Positions 46,405 through 60,800 are shown, counted from the stretch's first letter. The stretch is DNA of 64,000 nucleotides from Synchiropus splendidus (GCF_027744825.2 NC_071334.1:8553437-8617436); one strand, 5' to 3'. The notes: a model not told the origin generated them from the sequence alone. Numbers and translations are program-made.

Positions 46405-47005
46405 ATAAGGAAGCGCATCTGTCAAGAGGATGCAACTGCTGAAACAATCTAATCTCACGGTTCGTTGTGAAGGCCTTTATTATTGACTTATTTATGGAGC
46501 AGCTCCAGGGGGAACGAAAGTTGTTGGGGACCATTTTGATCATTTTGTATTTATTTCAATCTCCTTGTTTTACCGAGTTTGTCTCAGATTTTGGACTTGT
46601 CCATTCCAATTAATTTCAGGTAACTCTTAATTCACTATTCACATTATTTCTTGAAAGACTTTTATTTGACTTTTAGAAAATTTCATTTATTTATTTATTT
46701 TTTTAAATTAAAAAAATGTCCAAAAACTCCACAAGCATCCTCTCATTGACATTGACACTTAGATTTTCACATTATGATACATGTTCACATTATTTAAAGA
46801 TATGGAATAATACAATATGAAGACTTAAATGATATTATCATACACACAAGGTCATCAAGTCAGTGTCAATTCAGTCTGCCAAGTCGGTTGCCTGCAGGGA
46901 TTTTTAATGTCCAGCATTGTCAGTATTCTGCGACGCAGTATCAACACCGTATCAACACAGTGTGTCATTGTGTGAAAACGCTTTATGATGCCTCATTTAC
47001 TGTGT
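46405..47005. other. No gene seen
   Basis: AT-rich sequence with TTTATTTATTTATTT near 46684-46699. No coding signal. Confidence 0.55.
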
Positions 47006-47012
47006 GTCTCAG

Positions 47013-47223
47013 GGTCACTGGGTGTTTCAACCATTGACCCCAATGTACCCTCACCTCAAGGACCAGCCCATATGGTGTCTTAAGGTGGCTTCCGCTGCCA
47101 GACGTGCATATATTTCTTTTCACTTCATAGACGCCTTCTTCCCATGGAACTCCACTATAAATACTCATCTGCAGGATTTGGACAAAAGGACCAGGTTTGG
47201 TAGCTCTGATATCAGCTTGAAAG
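47013..47223 (+). other. Weak candidate coding exon
   Basis: A reading frame of 70 codons without stops lies between an acceptor-like TGTGTGTCTCAG (ends 47012) and a donor-like AAG/GTGAGT (47221). The translation begins GHWVFQPLTPMYPHL and ends GSSDISLKG, and it is not obviously low-complexity. I do not recognise a family. No neighbouring exon was found, and a 211-bp open frame with chance splice words is not rare. Confidence 0.12.
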
Positions 47224-47395
47224 GTGAGTCCACTCACTTGCATTTAACAATGCCTGGATACGTTAAGTGGGCGTGACTATGGAGCTGCCTGTTTAACCCA
47301 TGCCAGTGTAATAGGTTGATGGAGGTAAAGTCCTATACTGACACCATAGGCAGCCTTCCGCGTTGCATGCTGATGCAGGTGGCAGCAAGGCTGGG

Positions 47396-47640
47396 CTTTA
47401 AATACCAATTGACACGTTGTTCCATGTAGAACACAAGGAGTGCCATCTCATGCCTTATCTAACCCCGACCGTCTTGTTTTCATGATACGATGTCTGTGCC
47501 ATGGAAGGCGGAACGTGTACTTCAATTGAAAATGCATCAACATGCAACATGCCTTCGGCGTCAGTATATGAGGCGACAGTCCACTTTCTCGATGTCACCA
47601 TATATTAGTGAGGATGTGTCGGCCTCTTTGGCCACCTGGA
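47396..47640 (+). repeat. Family D interspersed repeat, copy 2
   Basis: ACATGCAACATGCC, CGGCGTCAGTATATGAGGCG, ACCATATATTAG and GTGAGGATGTGTCGGCCTC align with 37735-37950. It runs on into the family B-like segment without a visible boundary. Confidence 0.6.
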
Positions 47641-47920
47641 TTTCTACACCTCGGTGCCAGCTCGTGTCGCCAGATGGTTGCGTCGCGTCCTCACTGTAAA
47701 CTCCTTCGACTCTCGTCTCTCTCGTGCTCCTGCTATCTAAATTCTGTGCGTGCGTGACGTTCAATGCCCTTGGTTCATTGTTCCTGTTCATTTATTTAGT
47801 GTTTACTTTATTTATTTTAATAAATTGTTAAAACTACCCTCGCTCTCCCGAGTCATCTGTAAACCTGCACCAATTCAGCGACTGGGTTCGATCTCCTTGA
47901 CAAGCCATGACGCTGAATCT
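47640..47920 (+). repeat. Family B-related LTR-like tail
   Basis: GTGCCAGCTCGTGTCGCCAG, GATGGTTGCGTCGCG, TTTTAATAAATTGTTAAAAC (a polyadenylation-like AATAAA), ACTGGGTTCGATCTCC and CATGACGCTGA. The CCAGATGGTTG and CATGACGCTGA blocks are shared with the 40.1 and 43.5 kb copies; the rest is diverged. The AATAAA followed shortly by the end would suit an LTR R region. Confidence 0.45.
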
Positions 47921-48049
47921 CTCATGCTATTACAAAATAAGACTGTCGGCAGCTGTGGATGAGAGATCCGACTTCTCTTTTCCACTGACTGCATCCGTAC
48001 ATGTTTGCTACTCTCCCTCTGCCTCCTGAGGTTCCCATTTTCTCTCCGG

Positions 48050-48360
48050 TTTGACTAATATCAGCTGATTTTCAAGCAAGCTTCGGGGACGGCGCAGTGC
48101 AATTCCCTGATTGAATTACATTTCTTGTCTTGAGAGAGAAGGAAGGAGATTTATCCTTCTGCATCATTAAGGAAAAAGCGTTCCAGCAATAATTGTTCAG
48201 CTGTGTAATATATGGTTTCCTCGGCCGGATGCAAATCTATAGGACAGATGGTATAAACTGCTGCACGATCTGTGGAGGAGAGTCGCAGCACTGTGGACAA
48301 TAATTAGGATTTCATTTTTCTAGTTTGAAGTCAGCTATGGTTGAATATTTCATGCCACTT
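48050..48360. promoter_or_regulatory. Candidate conserved non-coding element
   Basis: Contains TGCAATTCCCTGATTGAATT, CAGCAATAATTGTTCAGC, GGATGCAAATCTATAGG (octamer-like) and GTGGACAATAATTAGG (SOX plus homeodomain-like) in a repeat-free block. It is one of the stronger candidates by word content. Confidence 0.28.
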
Positions 48361-48364
48361 TCCC

Positions 48365-49720
48365 TTTGACTTCGGTGAAATTACAGGTGAGCAACTTGTC
48401 ATTCTCTTCACAAGCCACTGTGTGTTTGTCTGAAGCCTCCTTTGATGTTCATATATCTGTTTTCTTGCATACAATTATGATTGTACACGCCCCCAGCAAG
48501 GATTCCCTCGCTCCGCTTGTTCCTTTTCTGGAGACTTTATGATTGATTTTCTTCAATTTCATCTTGTAAACCCGCTATCTCTATCACGCTTGGCTTACTG
48601 TGTTGACGTCCGCCCTCGCTGTCAACACGGTATGTGCTAAGAGATGGATGAAAGGAGGAGGCAGGACTGAAATACCACCAATAGGATGGGGACGGTGGAA
48701 AGTCTGGTAAGAGGCTTAAGAGCCTTCTGGAAGCTGCCGTTTGGCTTGGGACTGCTGTCGTGGAATTGCTCCTTTATCTTCTTGCAGCTTTCTGATTCCA
48801 GGCAAATGTCTGACCGCCACTGCCGTGCTCCGCCAGCTTCGCCACTCACGCACGAGTCTGCTGCACGTACACACCTCAAAGGCTTAAGAAGCATTCACAC
48901 ACTCCACTTACCACATCTCTAATTTCTTCATGAACTTTTATTGGCTGTTTGGGGGAAACATCAACAGCAGGAGGCCAAAAAACAAACCGAATGGTCACTT
49001 CTCTCAGTTGGTGGGAACATTTATAAACTGAACCCCTCAATACGGTGTTTCATCATTCAACATTTCAACATTCAACAACTTTTTTATGCTTCAATGAGTC
49101 TCCAACCTGATAACTTGGTTCATGTTATCGAGTGTATAAATGTATTAAGTAACTACACAGTAATTACTTTAGCTTCAATGAGGCATTTGACCATGATGTG
49201 AAGTCAGTGCCGTTCATAGTCATTCATTCATAATATAGGAGATGAGATTCCCAACTGTTAAACAGCAACATGAAAAGAACAGCTTTCTTTGTGACTGAAT
49301 TCCATTTTTTCTATTTAACTCGCCCCACCATGGGAATCAAACCCTTGAATTTCAGCCATCATTTTTAGAATGTAAAAAACTAAAATGGGCATGTGATGAC
49401 TTTTAAGTTGCAGTTTTCCCCCAACATGACACAGTAATCTTGACAAGTAAATCTGCCTCCAATCTATGTGGTACGTCTTGGTACGTCCAGCAGGAATGTG
49501 CGACTTGAGTTCCGCTAGTCACAGACTTCAGTCAGTATGATGTTTCTTTCGGGATATTTCCACAAATAACACGGCCAAAGCCGTCATGTTTGTGTCCACC
49601 TCCATAATGTGTTATGTGTTGTCCCTTTGTTTCAATGTTTAAATGAATGAGATTTCAAAAATATTTTGTCATATGACAAATTCTTTTTCAAATATCTTTT
49701 TAAAGATGAAATCTCATGTG
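48365..49720. other. No gene seen
   Basis: Opposed frames at 48637-48894 and 48686-48922 cover the same DNA and show no domain. Otherwise AT-rich unique sequence. Confidence 0.5.
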
Positions 49721-49722
49721 AT

Positions 49723-52025
<2,303 letters not shown>

Positions 52026-52027
52026 AT

Positions 52028-52250
52028 TAGCTTGCCTCGTGCTGATTTTCAGAGGCCACTAGATGGCACTCTACGCTCCAAATTAATTGTTTTTTTTAAC
52101 AGTTATTTTGTCTCGATTCGATTACATGTCCTTTATTTGTCCCACAGTTTTAAACCTATTGAAACCAGATAACATTTCCAAACCTAGAGTGACACCTTCT
52201 GAGCTTTGAAAATGTGGACACTGTTTCATGAAGCCTCAGCAGCCCATCAG
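52028..52250 (-). mobile_element. Family A MITE, copy 16
   Basis: The left core CCACTAGATGGCAC at 52056-52069 matches all 14 consensus positions. The CTACGCTCCAAATTAATTG spacer gives minus orientation. The centre is lengthened by an AT-rich insertion of roughly 40 bp near 52110-52150. The right end is GGACACTGTTTCATGAAGCC, then CAGCCCATCA. The left terminal arm is lost. Confidence 0.85.
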
Positions 52251-52394
52251 TCAGAGTTCTGGTCAGCCTCACCACAGGTGAGCGGCAACTTGTTCCCTGC
52301 CTTCTCTGCATTACATCTTCTGCTTTAAATTCTTGCAACTATTGAGTAAGAAAAAGGTCCATTGTTCCAATGACAATGTGTGAGATATTGTCTC

Positions 52395-52621
52395 TAGTGA
52401 TGGGTCCATGAGTATTGAAGGTTAGATGAGGTTTCATGAAACAGTGTCCTGTTTTTCAGAGGCCACCAGATGGCGCTGTCTGCCGTAAAATGTTTGGACT
52501 CAACTTATTCAATGAACATAATTTCTGAATCAAGAGTGCCATCTATTGGCCTCAGAAACATAGGATACTTTTTCATCAATCTCACGATACTGTTTCGTGA
52601 TACATCATCTAACCATCACAA
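52395..52621 (-). mobile_element. Family A MITE, copy 17 with target-site duplication
   Basis: Full length from TAGTGATGGG to CCATCACAA. The flanks ATTGTCTC (52387-52394) and CTTGTCTC (52622-52629) match at 7 of 8 bases. The left core CCACCAGATGGCGC at 52463-52476 is a full consensus match. The right core reads CCAATAGATGGCAC on the minus strand. It follows copy 16 by about 145 bp in the same orientation. Confidence 0.92.
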
Positions 52622-52631
52622 CTTGTCTCCT

Positions 52632-54345
52632 ATGGCGTCATCAGTATGTACAGATTGTCCCAGTCATCATCTCCAACTATTTTTGTTCTCGAGACACAGA
52701 CCTTTCCACATTGTTGCGATCCGACCAGGACAATTCCAATCTGGACTTGCAACGGAAAAGCATCTTTACACCACAGATTTGTCTTATTGCATGTGAAAGT
52801 CCCAAATAGAACCATGCTTCCCGGGTCTGTCAGTGGATGCACAGCCATCACACCGTTGTTTCACCTCCTCCATCACCATCTGGTCCTCAGCTACAACTGT
52901 CTCACAAGAACAGATCACACCAGATGATGACTGAAAAAGGTGCTGTTTTCTAATTGAATGTAGATCTGTATATCTCTGAGGGATCATTGTTGTATTTACT
53001 GATGACAAGATGTTTCATCCATTTATTGCTGGAAGCATATTTTTGAAAATTCTCAGTCATGTGTTCACCACATTTGTAGATCAAAACTAACCTTCACCAA
53101 ATCTTCACGCCGGAAACATATTCTAGTTCCCCACTGGATGATATTTATCAACGTTCAAGTGTGGTCACTTGAACCACCATAATCCTTCTACGGGTTATTC
53201 TGAGTTGATCGGCAACCTCTGAAGCCACTCAGTGAGAATGGTAACAACTCTGAAATGCTGCTCTCCAAGATTCCATTGGATTCATATATATATAAAAAAC
53301 CTGCTGTCGATTTGTCAGAGTGACTCCTGATGCGGCAATTGATGTTTTCTCGCCACGTTTATAAACATGAATTTTCATGAGGCGCCTTCATGACCCTAAA
53401 GATTGACTGCAGCTTATGCACCTCACCTTGTCTGCAGGCAGCGAAGAGCATCGCAATTTATGGCCTCGCGGTTCCACCTCTACATCTGACCCCATTACAT
53501 TCGGATTGCGTTGGGGTCAGCGTGTGACCAGTTACTAGGTCAAGCTGCCTTCAATGACATTTGCTCTACAGTTACATTACATTGAACTATGGAGGGAAAC
53601 GTGTTGCCAGAAATGAGTAAATTACTCCAGTGTGTGGTGCTATTTTTTTATATTATATTATTAGAGGACCATATTTTACAATTTGAGCAATTGGAGTCGC
53701 CCTGTTATTCACCATTATTTTTAATAAATGTGCACATTTCTTGATCAAGAAAAGGATGGTAACAGTAAGATGAAAATGTGACTCAAGATTTTTTAAGATT
53801 TGAACGCCAAAATAATAAAAATACCTCATGACATATTAAACGAAACATACTGTCCAAGCTGGATTAGATAGATGCCATTATTTTGTAATATTTACAAGAG
53901 GAGTTACAGAAAATGCATCGCTATGAACTCAAATTTTACAAGTGGATTTCATTCTCTGAGGAGCGACAACTGCATGTGAGTTTACTGTTAGCCAACAGGA
54001 GGGGGCACTGTGCGCTCTGTGGTCACTTTGGCCCCGACCCTACCTCCTCCACTCAGTATCCAGCAAGTGGACCGTCCCTCCGTCTGTCAAGCTGTGTCTG
54101 TCTGTGAGGAAGATTTCCACAAAGAGGGTTAATGTCAGTCGGTGAGGGCGTGTTTGTGCGTAAAGCCGTTCATGACTGACTCGCGTAATGAAGCAGCAGT
54201 GAGTCAGCTGTTCTCCTGGGTGTGTGTGTGTGTGTGTGTGTGAATGCTGAGCGCGGGACCAGGGTGTTTGACAAGTGTTAGGCTGCCGGAACCCGAGGGA
54301 GTTCACTTTTGCTGGAGTTTAAGTTTCGTGATTTTTGCACGGAAT
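52632..54345. other. No gene seen
   Basis: Overlapping frames on both strands at 52470-53008 have no domain. A short TA run lies at 53285-53294, and a (GT)n tract is listed separately. CCAACAGGAGGGGGCACTG at 53993-54011 resembles a CTCF core outside family A. Confidence 0.5.
54219..54242. repeat. (GT)n microsatellite
   Basis: About 12 uninterrupted GT units. Confidence 0.95.
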
Positions 54346-54349
54346 ACAT

Positions 54350-54620
54350 CAAGGATCCATGTTTCTTTCCTCCCTGTTGCATATGAAATTAGATTTTCAA
54401 TTCACTGACCTCCTGCTTAAACATTACTTTGGCAATTTGAAGCCCCCGCAAACCTTTTCAGGAGCCTTATGAAAATGAATCTGGTGAATTAAACCGAAGC
54501 TTTCTGGGAGACCAAAAATACAATTTACACTCCTTTAATGATGAAAACCTCCGACACAATTTCCCGTAATAATAAAAGTGCAGCTTTCCATTTGAATTTC
54601 AAACAGAAGAGCAAAGTTTA
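54350..54620. promoter_or_regulatory. Candidate conserved non-coding element
   Basis: Contains CATATGAAATTAGATTTTCA, CATTACTTTGGCAATTTG, GGTGAATTAAACCG, CTCCTTTAATGATG and CCGTAATAATAAAAG. It is repeat-free with many homeodomain-like words. Conservation is inferred only. Confidence 0.27.
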
Positions 54621-54956
54621 CACTCTTGATCTTCTTTGTGTATATAGAAAAAAAAGAAAAAAAAAACCAAACATGTAAAACAATCGAAGAATGAAGTGCA
54701 TATGGCAGTTCTACAAAGTACGCTGAATGATTCTGACTAGCAAAATATATCGTCGCATCTTCGGCATAACAGAAAATGTTTGTTTGTATGTAATAGTACG
54801 AGATTACGGATAACAGTGTTTTACATTAATCTTCATACGCGGCCGTGTCACATCTCACAGATCCACTTGGTTGTTGTCAAATGACTGAAAGAAAAGAAGT
54901 CCTGAAAGCCTGAGATTGTTGCGTTCTATTTCGTACATGCTGCGGGGAATAAACCA

Positions 54957-55040
54957 ATAGCTGAAACAGCTGATCCAAACCAAAGACTATAGAGAAGAGT
55001 GCCACCTAGTGGCTTCTGAAAACGCATTCTCCAGTCATTG
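54957..55040 (+). mobile_element. Family A MITE, copy 18 (right half)
   Basis: GAAACAGCTGATCCAAACC, then the core reading CCACTAGGTGGCAC on the minus strand at 54999-55012 (full consensus match), then GGCTTCTGAAAA. The left half and right terminus are absent. Copy 19 begins about 20 bp later in the opposite orientation. Confidence 0.8.
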
Positions 55041-55056
55041 AAATGGCGTCGAAGCT

Positions 55057-55220
55057 TGTGATTGGTTGATGCGGCTTCATGCAACTTGTGTTCAGAGCCA
55101 ACTAGGTGGCACCCTCTGCTCTAAAATCGGTTTGAGCTATTTCTACGACCCAGAGAGCGCCACCTACTGAGCCCTGTAAGTGAGGACACCGTTTCATGAA
55201 GCCACGTCAGTCTATCACTA
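55057..55220 (-). mobile_element. Family A MITE, copy 19
   Basis: GTGATTGGTTGATGCGGC leads to core CAACTAGGTGGCAC and CTCTGCTCTAAAATCGG. The right side GAGAGCGCCACCTACTGAGC ends ACCGTTTCATGAAGCC...CTATCACTA. Each core is one mismatch from the CTCF consensus. Confidence 0.88.
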
Positions 55221-55224
55221 GCTG

Positions 55225-56845
55225 AATCTGCGGCCACTTTACCAGAAAGCAAGTCGAGTCTGAGAGCAAGACAGTGACCAAAATCAATACAGAAGCAAAC
55301 CTCTTTTAGTTATACAGACACACATTTATCTTTCTTTTCCTTTCTTTTTCTGCAAAAGGTAGTGATTTTTATAAAATAAATTGCAAAAAAGGGCAACAAA
55401 ATGAAAGCAAAAACACAAATATAAAATCAGAATTACAAAAAATTACAAGTCCGCAACAACAAATATTATATTTCCGCTTTCGTTTTTGCAAATGCCATTC
55501 AGTTTTTATATCTGTGTTTTTCATTTTCATCCAGGGCCGACGTGCTTCAGTGGCTATATATGGGTGTGTGTATCACATACCTGTTGCACTTCCTCAGGAA
55601 ATCCTGCCTTTCCCAAAAACCCAGTGCAACAAAACAACAATGAAATCACCCACCTGGAAAAGAAACTATTCTTATCACATAACTATCTACCACCACTGAA
55701 AAACATATGAAGTCCAGAATTTTGCTCATGTTTCCAGTCGCAAATATCAAGAAGGTATCAAAGAATACACCTGTTCCACAATCGACATCCAAAGACCAAC
55801 GTCATGAAACTCTGAAACTTCATGCACCTCAGTCACCGGCCTCGCTCCAAACATCCATTCGTCTCACTCAGTCAATTTCATACAAGGAAATACAGGCATT
55901 AAAACGTAATGGCACAAAGCCATTAGCAAGCGCAGACTCCATCTATTAGTGTGTGAAACAAATACACGTCTACTTCTGCGGAAGCCATTTTTTAATCAGA
56001 TGGTGACTCGTCCTGTTTTATTTATTTAGATTTGAGTCTGAAAAATGATGCTGCGCCTCTTACTTCCAGCTCCTTTGAAACATTCAACATCCTAATGGTT
56101 GTGTGTGAGTTTCACCCCGTAACAAGATCAGTGTTTGTGAGTCGCTGCGCGAGAGAGGTGCAGCGTGTTCGTGCATATCATTACGTGTGTGTTTCGTGGC
56201 GGTAGATGTACGAGAACAGTCAATATTTGTGTTGAGTAAAAACCTCAGCTTTATCCTGGTAAATATACATGTCATTTAATCCTCCATATGTGCAGTAATC
56301 CTTGCACGCACACCTTGATTTAGTACATGTCAAAAGGCAAGGCTCCATCGCAGAGAAGGAAAGTCTTGGTCACATGCTCCCCGGCTTCTTTTAACAGCGT
56401 GGAAACAACTGCGCAGGTTCCAGTAAAAACAAGATTTGTTTGAACATTCTGGACCTGTCACAGGTAATTACGGGTTTTACTCTTTAACCAATGTGTGATA
56501 TTGATGTAAAGTCGGCAAAGAACTTCAAAGAAATCCATATAGCGATTTTTGAAATATTTTCATTCAGACCATGAACAGGCTTGAGACATCAACACCCACA
56601 ATGAAGAGTCCAAAGAATGTCAGCCTCTGCTCTGACGCTTACCATGTTCTAACTGAGCACAACAGCCAGAGCACTGGTGGAAATTGATGGATTGACATGA
56701 ATTCTTCTTGAAAAAGTACGCTGCAGCAATGCTGCAGTTGCACTTACGCTCCCGGTGGATATTGAGGGTTACTGTTTGAATTTGCTGCTGAACAACTCCA
56801 CACATTCCCCACCTTTAGCTCTCAGATTCCTCTCATCCAAACAGT
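55225..56845. other. No gene seen
   Basis: A-rich and AT-rich patches at 55380-55470 and short frames only. No repeat ends recognised. Confidence 0.5.
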
Positions 56846-56849
56846 CACA

Positions 56850-57320
56850 CAGAGGTGGGCAATAACATTTCCTGAGGGGCCAGGTTATATATTGTGACTG
56901 TGGAGAGAAACACCCAAAGAAAGGAGGGTAGGGGGAAATTGAAAATAAAATCAAGTCATGACATCATGTGTCATTATGAAATGACACTTGAAAAAATGCA
57001 CAGAAAATGTTGATTTGTTGTGTTTTATTTAATTTAAACCACATTCCGTTTGAAAACGTGTCTCGCCAATTTCAATTGTGATGTATTTTAAGGGACAATA
57101 AATACTCCTAAAATAGCCAACGGAAAAGAACGAACTATTAAGAAACATAATCCAACAAGAAAGTTATGTTTCAGTTGCATCACAATGAACAAAAAACAAT
57201 GCACAAGACAAAAATGTCAGAGACAACAACAATGTTAGTTTTATAGTTTTACTGTGACTCCAGGAGGGCCACATAAATACAGTCAAAGGGCCGCATTTGG
57301 CCCCCGAGCCACACTTTGCC
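56850..57320. mobile_element. Non-autonomous hAT-like element
   Basis: Left end CAGAGGTGGGCAATAAC. The right end, read in reverse, is TGGGCAAAGTGTGGCTCGG, then GGGCCAAATGCGGCCC. The GGGCC/GGCCC-rich termini are typical of a common vertebrate hAT group. The interior is AT-rich with no transposase frame. Family C copy 3 begins directly after it. Confidence 0.55.
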
Positions 57321-57324
57321 CAGG

Positions 57325-57842
57325 TGATTCTTAACCATAGGGCCGAGGCCCATTATTGTGCTGCGAGCGCTCTCTAGTGGGGCGCCAGATTTTTTTTGTT
57401 TTACACCTCTGGGCCGTGTGACGCTCAGTTTTAAAACACTAGCCACATATGGTGGCATTGGTGAGTCACTGAATTGACTTGACAACTGCAAATTTGTGAT
57501 AGTTACCAACTGTGAAGAAGTTCTTGAAAAGAAAAAACATGATAAAGAAAGTGATGGCGGCCCCAAGTAAAAACTGTTCACCTGTTTTTAAAATGAATTA
57601 GAACATTTTATGGCAATATTTTCTTTTCCACTTAACTTATCTTTTTTTTTGTTTATTTATGGAAAAGAAAATATTATTAAGATGTTTTATTATTTTATTC
57701 AGAATTTCATTCATGGCGTACATTTTTTGTTCCAGTTTCTCAACAGTTTGCATTAAGGATATTTTTTTCTCTTTTTTCTTGAACAGATTTGATGAACATG
57801 ACTTGCACCTGCTTCTGCTGCTGCTTGGACTTTTCCATGGCA
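57325..57842 (+). mobile_element. Family C repeat, copy 3
   Basis: Starts GATTCTTAACCATAGGGCCG, then AGCGCTCTCTAGTGGGGCGC, GTTTTACACCTCTGGGCCG, CTAGCCACATATGGTGGC, GAAGTTCTTGAAAAG, and ends TTTGATGAACATGACTTGCA...TTGGACTTTTCCATGG. It matches the reverse-strand copy at 26838-27308 across nearly its whole length. The ~117-codon frame over its tail is not a gene. Confidence 0.75.
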
Positions 57843-57844
57843 CC

Positions 57845-59360
57845 TATCACATGGTTTCATGTTATTTCACAAGGTTTTGCTTTGTTTGGTTGCTGAACTC
57901 AAGTGATCACAGTACTAAATCAGCTCTCTCCCTTGAATGGGCCCTGGACCCACTTGTTCTGGGCATCAGACAGGTGAAGAAGCCCTGGTCTCGCAGGTCG
58001 AGCATGTCATGAGTTTGTTTTTCCCTGCAGAGCGTATTGACAGATACCATAGTCACAATGAGGGATCAGCCATGAAACCCATTTGGACTCATTCATGACT
58101 CATAGAATCCTAATATAAATCCATATATCCTCCTCAAACATGAAATAAACATCATTAAGCAGTGGAGTGTGAAAACATGAGCATCAGTGATCCGTTGTTT
58201 ATCCTTCATGCGTTCACTCTGAACAGAGGATTAGAATATTGGACACACAGTTTTTTTTTTTCTTTTCATCCGCGAGCCATGAAGTACGCTCCATATGAAG
58301 TGCCAATCTATGCATCACCACGGCGACGTCTCCGTGCACGTCGCTCCTGCTTGTTAGCGTCCTTCAGAGGACCGTCGCGAGTGGCCGTGCATGCACCACT
58401 GGAAATAGATCTATGGAGAGAGGGTTCATCTGCACTCGAGACAAGAGCCTTGTCAGATATGACTTCCCCATCCACCAGCGTGGGCAGGAAGATCTGCTGT
58501 TCATGGTGTTCATCTGAGTATACGTTCAATTACGGTCGCCCACAGATGACTTGACGGATTCAAGCCAGCATGAGGCGCTTGCCACCTCCACGTGTGATCA
58601 CTCTCCTCCTCCTGTCCGTGCCCCCCCTTCCTTTATCTCCTTCTTATTCTTCACTTTGGTGTTCCTTCTCTCAAACGCTGCTCTGTCAGATGCCTGACAG
58701 CAACTTCCTTTTCATTCCTCCGCAAATGCTTTTTGATCTTTGCAACAATGTAGAGGTGGGAGATACACGAGAGCAGAAAAGAAAAAAAAAACAATCATGC
58801 CAGCTGATGTCTTGAACACCCACCGCTGACACGTGCGGCGAGTCTTGCTACAGAGAACACACATGGAATGGTGGAGTATCATGCAAAACACACACAAGGT
58901 CCCAGCAGGCTCGCCTGCACATGTCGGTGTTTAAGCAATGAAGTAAACAGGATGTAAACAAAAAGCCAAAATGGTCTTATTTTGCATTCGCTGTATGTGT
59001 GTGTGTGTGTGTGTGTGGAGTAGACTCCGATTGACTCCTGGTGCACAGGCTTGTTCTCAGCATGTGTTCTCTTCATCTTTCTTGCCTCTTCTGTCTCTCT
59101 CCAGAGTAAACATGCGATCCGCTGTTGCAACCCGTAATTTAGATCGCTGATGGAATCTTATGAAAAATACACACAAAATCCCACAATGGGGAGGGTTTAC
59201 TGAGCGAAGGGAAGACGTGAGCCGTGGCTCGAGCTTGTCACTGGGCTGGATCCTCACCAGACGCATAATCCACTTCGTGTTTACATTACATTTAAATTCA
59301 TGACCAGTTTTAAGTGAGGGACAAAAACATTTTGAATTTGAAATGTAAACCTCAAATATG
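57845..59360. other. No gene seen
   Basis: The 130-codon frame at 58162-58554 is opposed by a 73-codon frame and has no domain. A pyrimidine-rich patch lies at 58600-58670. A (GT)n tract is listed separately. Confidence 0.5.
58995..59017. repeat. (GT)n microsatellite
   Basis: About 11 uninterrupted GT units. Confidence 0.95.
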
Positions 59361-59361
59361 A

Positions 59362-59363
<2 letters not shown>

Positions 59364-59406
<43 letters not shown>
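59364..59406. repeat. (AT)n(AC)n compound microsatellite
   Basis: About 15 AT units followed by about 6 AC units. Confidence 0.95.
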
Positions 59407-59547
59407 TCACATTTGATGCCCCATTACAGATGCAATATACACAAGATGACAAAATCTGAAATAGCATTTCTGCTTTTACTCGAATCATTGTGCCGTGTGT
59501 GTTGTGTCCGTTGATGGAAATGCAATCGTAAATGTGTGAAGTACAGT

Positions 59548-59645
59548 GGGGATGGACCGATGAGGCTTCGTGAAACAGTGTTCTCCCTTTCAGAGGCCAC
59601 TAGGTGGCTCTCTTTGCTCCAAAACTGTATATTTGTTGAATGAAA
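59548..59645 (-). mobile_element. Family A MITE, copy 20 (half copy)
   Basis: GGGGATGGACCGATGAGGC, TTCGTGAAACAGTGTTCTC and core CCACTAGGTGGCTC (one mismatch), then CTTTGCTCCAAAACTG. The second arm is missing. Confidence 0.8.
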
Positions 59646-59649
59646 AATA

Positions 59650-60405
59650 AAACGGGGGCAGCTTATTATACAAGCAATTCATCTTCTTCACTTAGCAATT
59701 GAACAGTTTAAAAAGTAGCTGCTGTTTGACTCTCGACATTATTGTGTGCTTGCTCTAGCGGATCATCTCCATGGCAAAAATGATTCTTTCTAAGAATCCA
59801 CTTCTGAGCTCTTCCATTATTTCATGATAGAGTAGGTTGATCTGTAGCTCTAGAGAAAATAGGCTGTGAATTCCTTCTTGCACAGAATTTTAGAATGGTA
59901 GCGCCCAATCCATACTTTTCTGGTGTGATTCTACGCAGTACTCCGGATCACTTTGGCTCCTGTCGTACCATATTTGGCGCCAATGCAGGCCAAAATAAAA
60001 GAGCGAACCCAGACCATTTCTTGATATACTTTGTTAGAGATTCCAAGGGACGCGAGTGAGCCAGCAAAATCTGAAAAATTCTGGGGCTGAATGAGGAGAA
60101 GCGAACCTTTTTCACTCACTTCGGAGAGGAGGACAAGTTTGCTTGGAATCGGGCATTTAACCCTGAGCAGGAACACTCATATCTCCACGGCAGACGCCAT
60201 GAATGAAGCAGTGCATAGCCATTACACCCCTTACTTTCATGTCCGTGCTCCACCAAAAGGGTACTACACTCGCCGGGGACAAAATACGGGCCTCAAGAAA
60301 ACCGACTCATTACTAGACTGTCACTCCGTTGTGCCATGTTTCCACAAAGAAATGAGCGACGGCCGTAAAGGACTGAGGCAGGAAGAAGTGCCATTGTTAA
60401 AATGA
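59650..60405. other. No gene seen
   Basis: Opposed frames at 59931-60176 (minus, 81 codons) and 60091-60405 (plus, 104 codons) have protein-like composition. Neither has a motif I recognise. Confidence 0.45.
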
Positions 60406-60409
60406 TGAA

Positions 60410-60800
60410 GTTAAGGTGCAATCATTCTTCCCATTGATCTCCGCACCTTTTCACCGCACATAAAAAGCCTTGTCATATGCTCATTTGCGCGCTTCATTCT
60501 GAGTCAGCACACTTCCCATTTGCTCTCATCCCTGCCTCCATTTGAATAATATCATCTTGTTTCATAATTTTCCTCCTGTCAGCCCCGAGTCATATTGCTT
60601 CCTCCTTACATTCCTGTGACTCTGCCCTTGCTTTGTCTCCAGCCCCACACGGAGTGACTTAACATCACAGCGACGACAATGTCAGCCTGCTCATGACAAT
60701 ATGTCATTATTTGAGAGTCAGAGTGACACGGCGGGGCCACTGCCTTTCTTCCAGGCCACTCCTCTGTGGGGAACATTGAGTGGCCGGTCGCTGCTTCGAA
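60410..60800. promoter_or_regulatory. Candidate conserved non-coding element
   Basis: A long repeat-free block with TCATATGCTCATTTGCGCGC, CCATTTGAATAATATCATC, TTGTTTCATAATTTTCC and GACAATATGTCATTATTTG. Words resemble octamer, SOX and homeodomain sites. Overlapping frames here run on both strands and give no coding signal. Confidence 0.28.

Noticed and set aside
59931..60176. 81-codon minus-strand frame with protein-like composition
   Set aside because: Too short, opposed by another frame, no motif and no splice partners.
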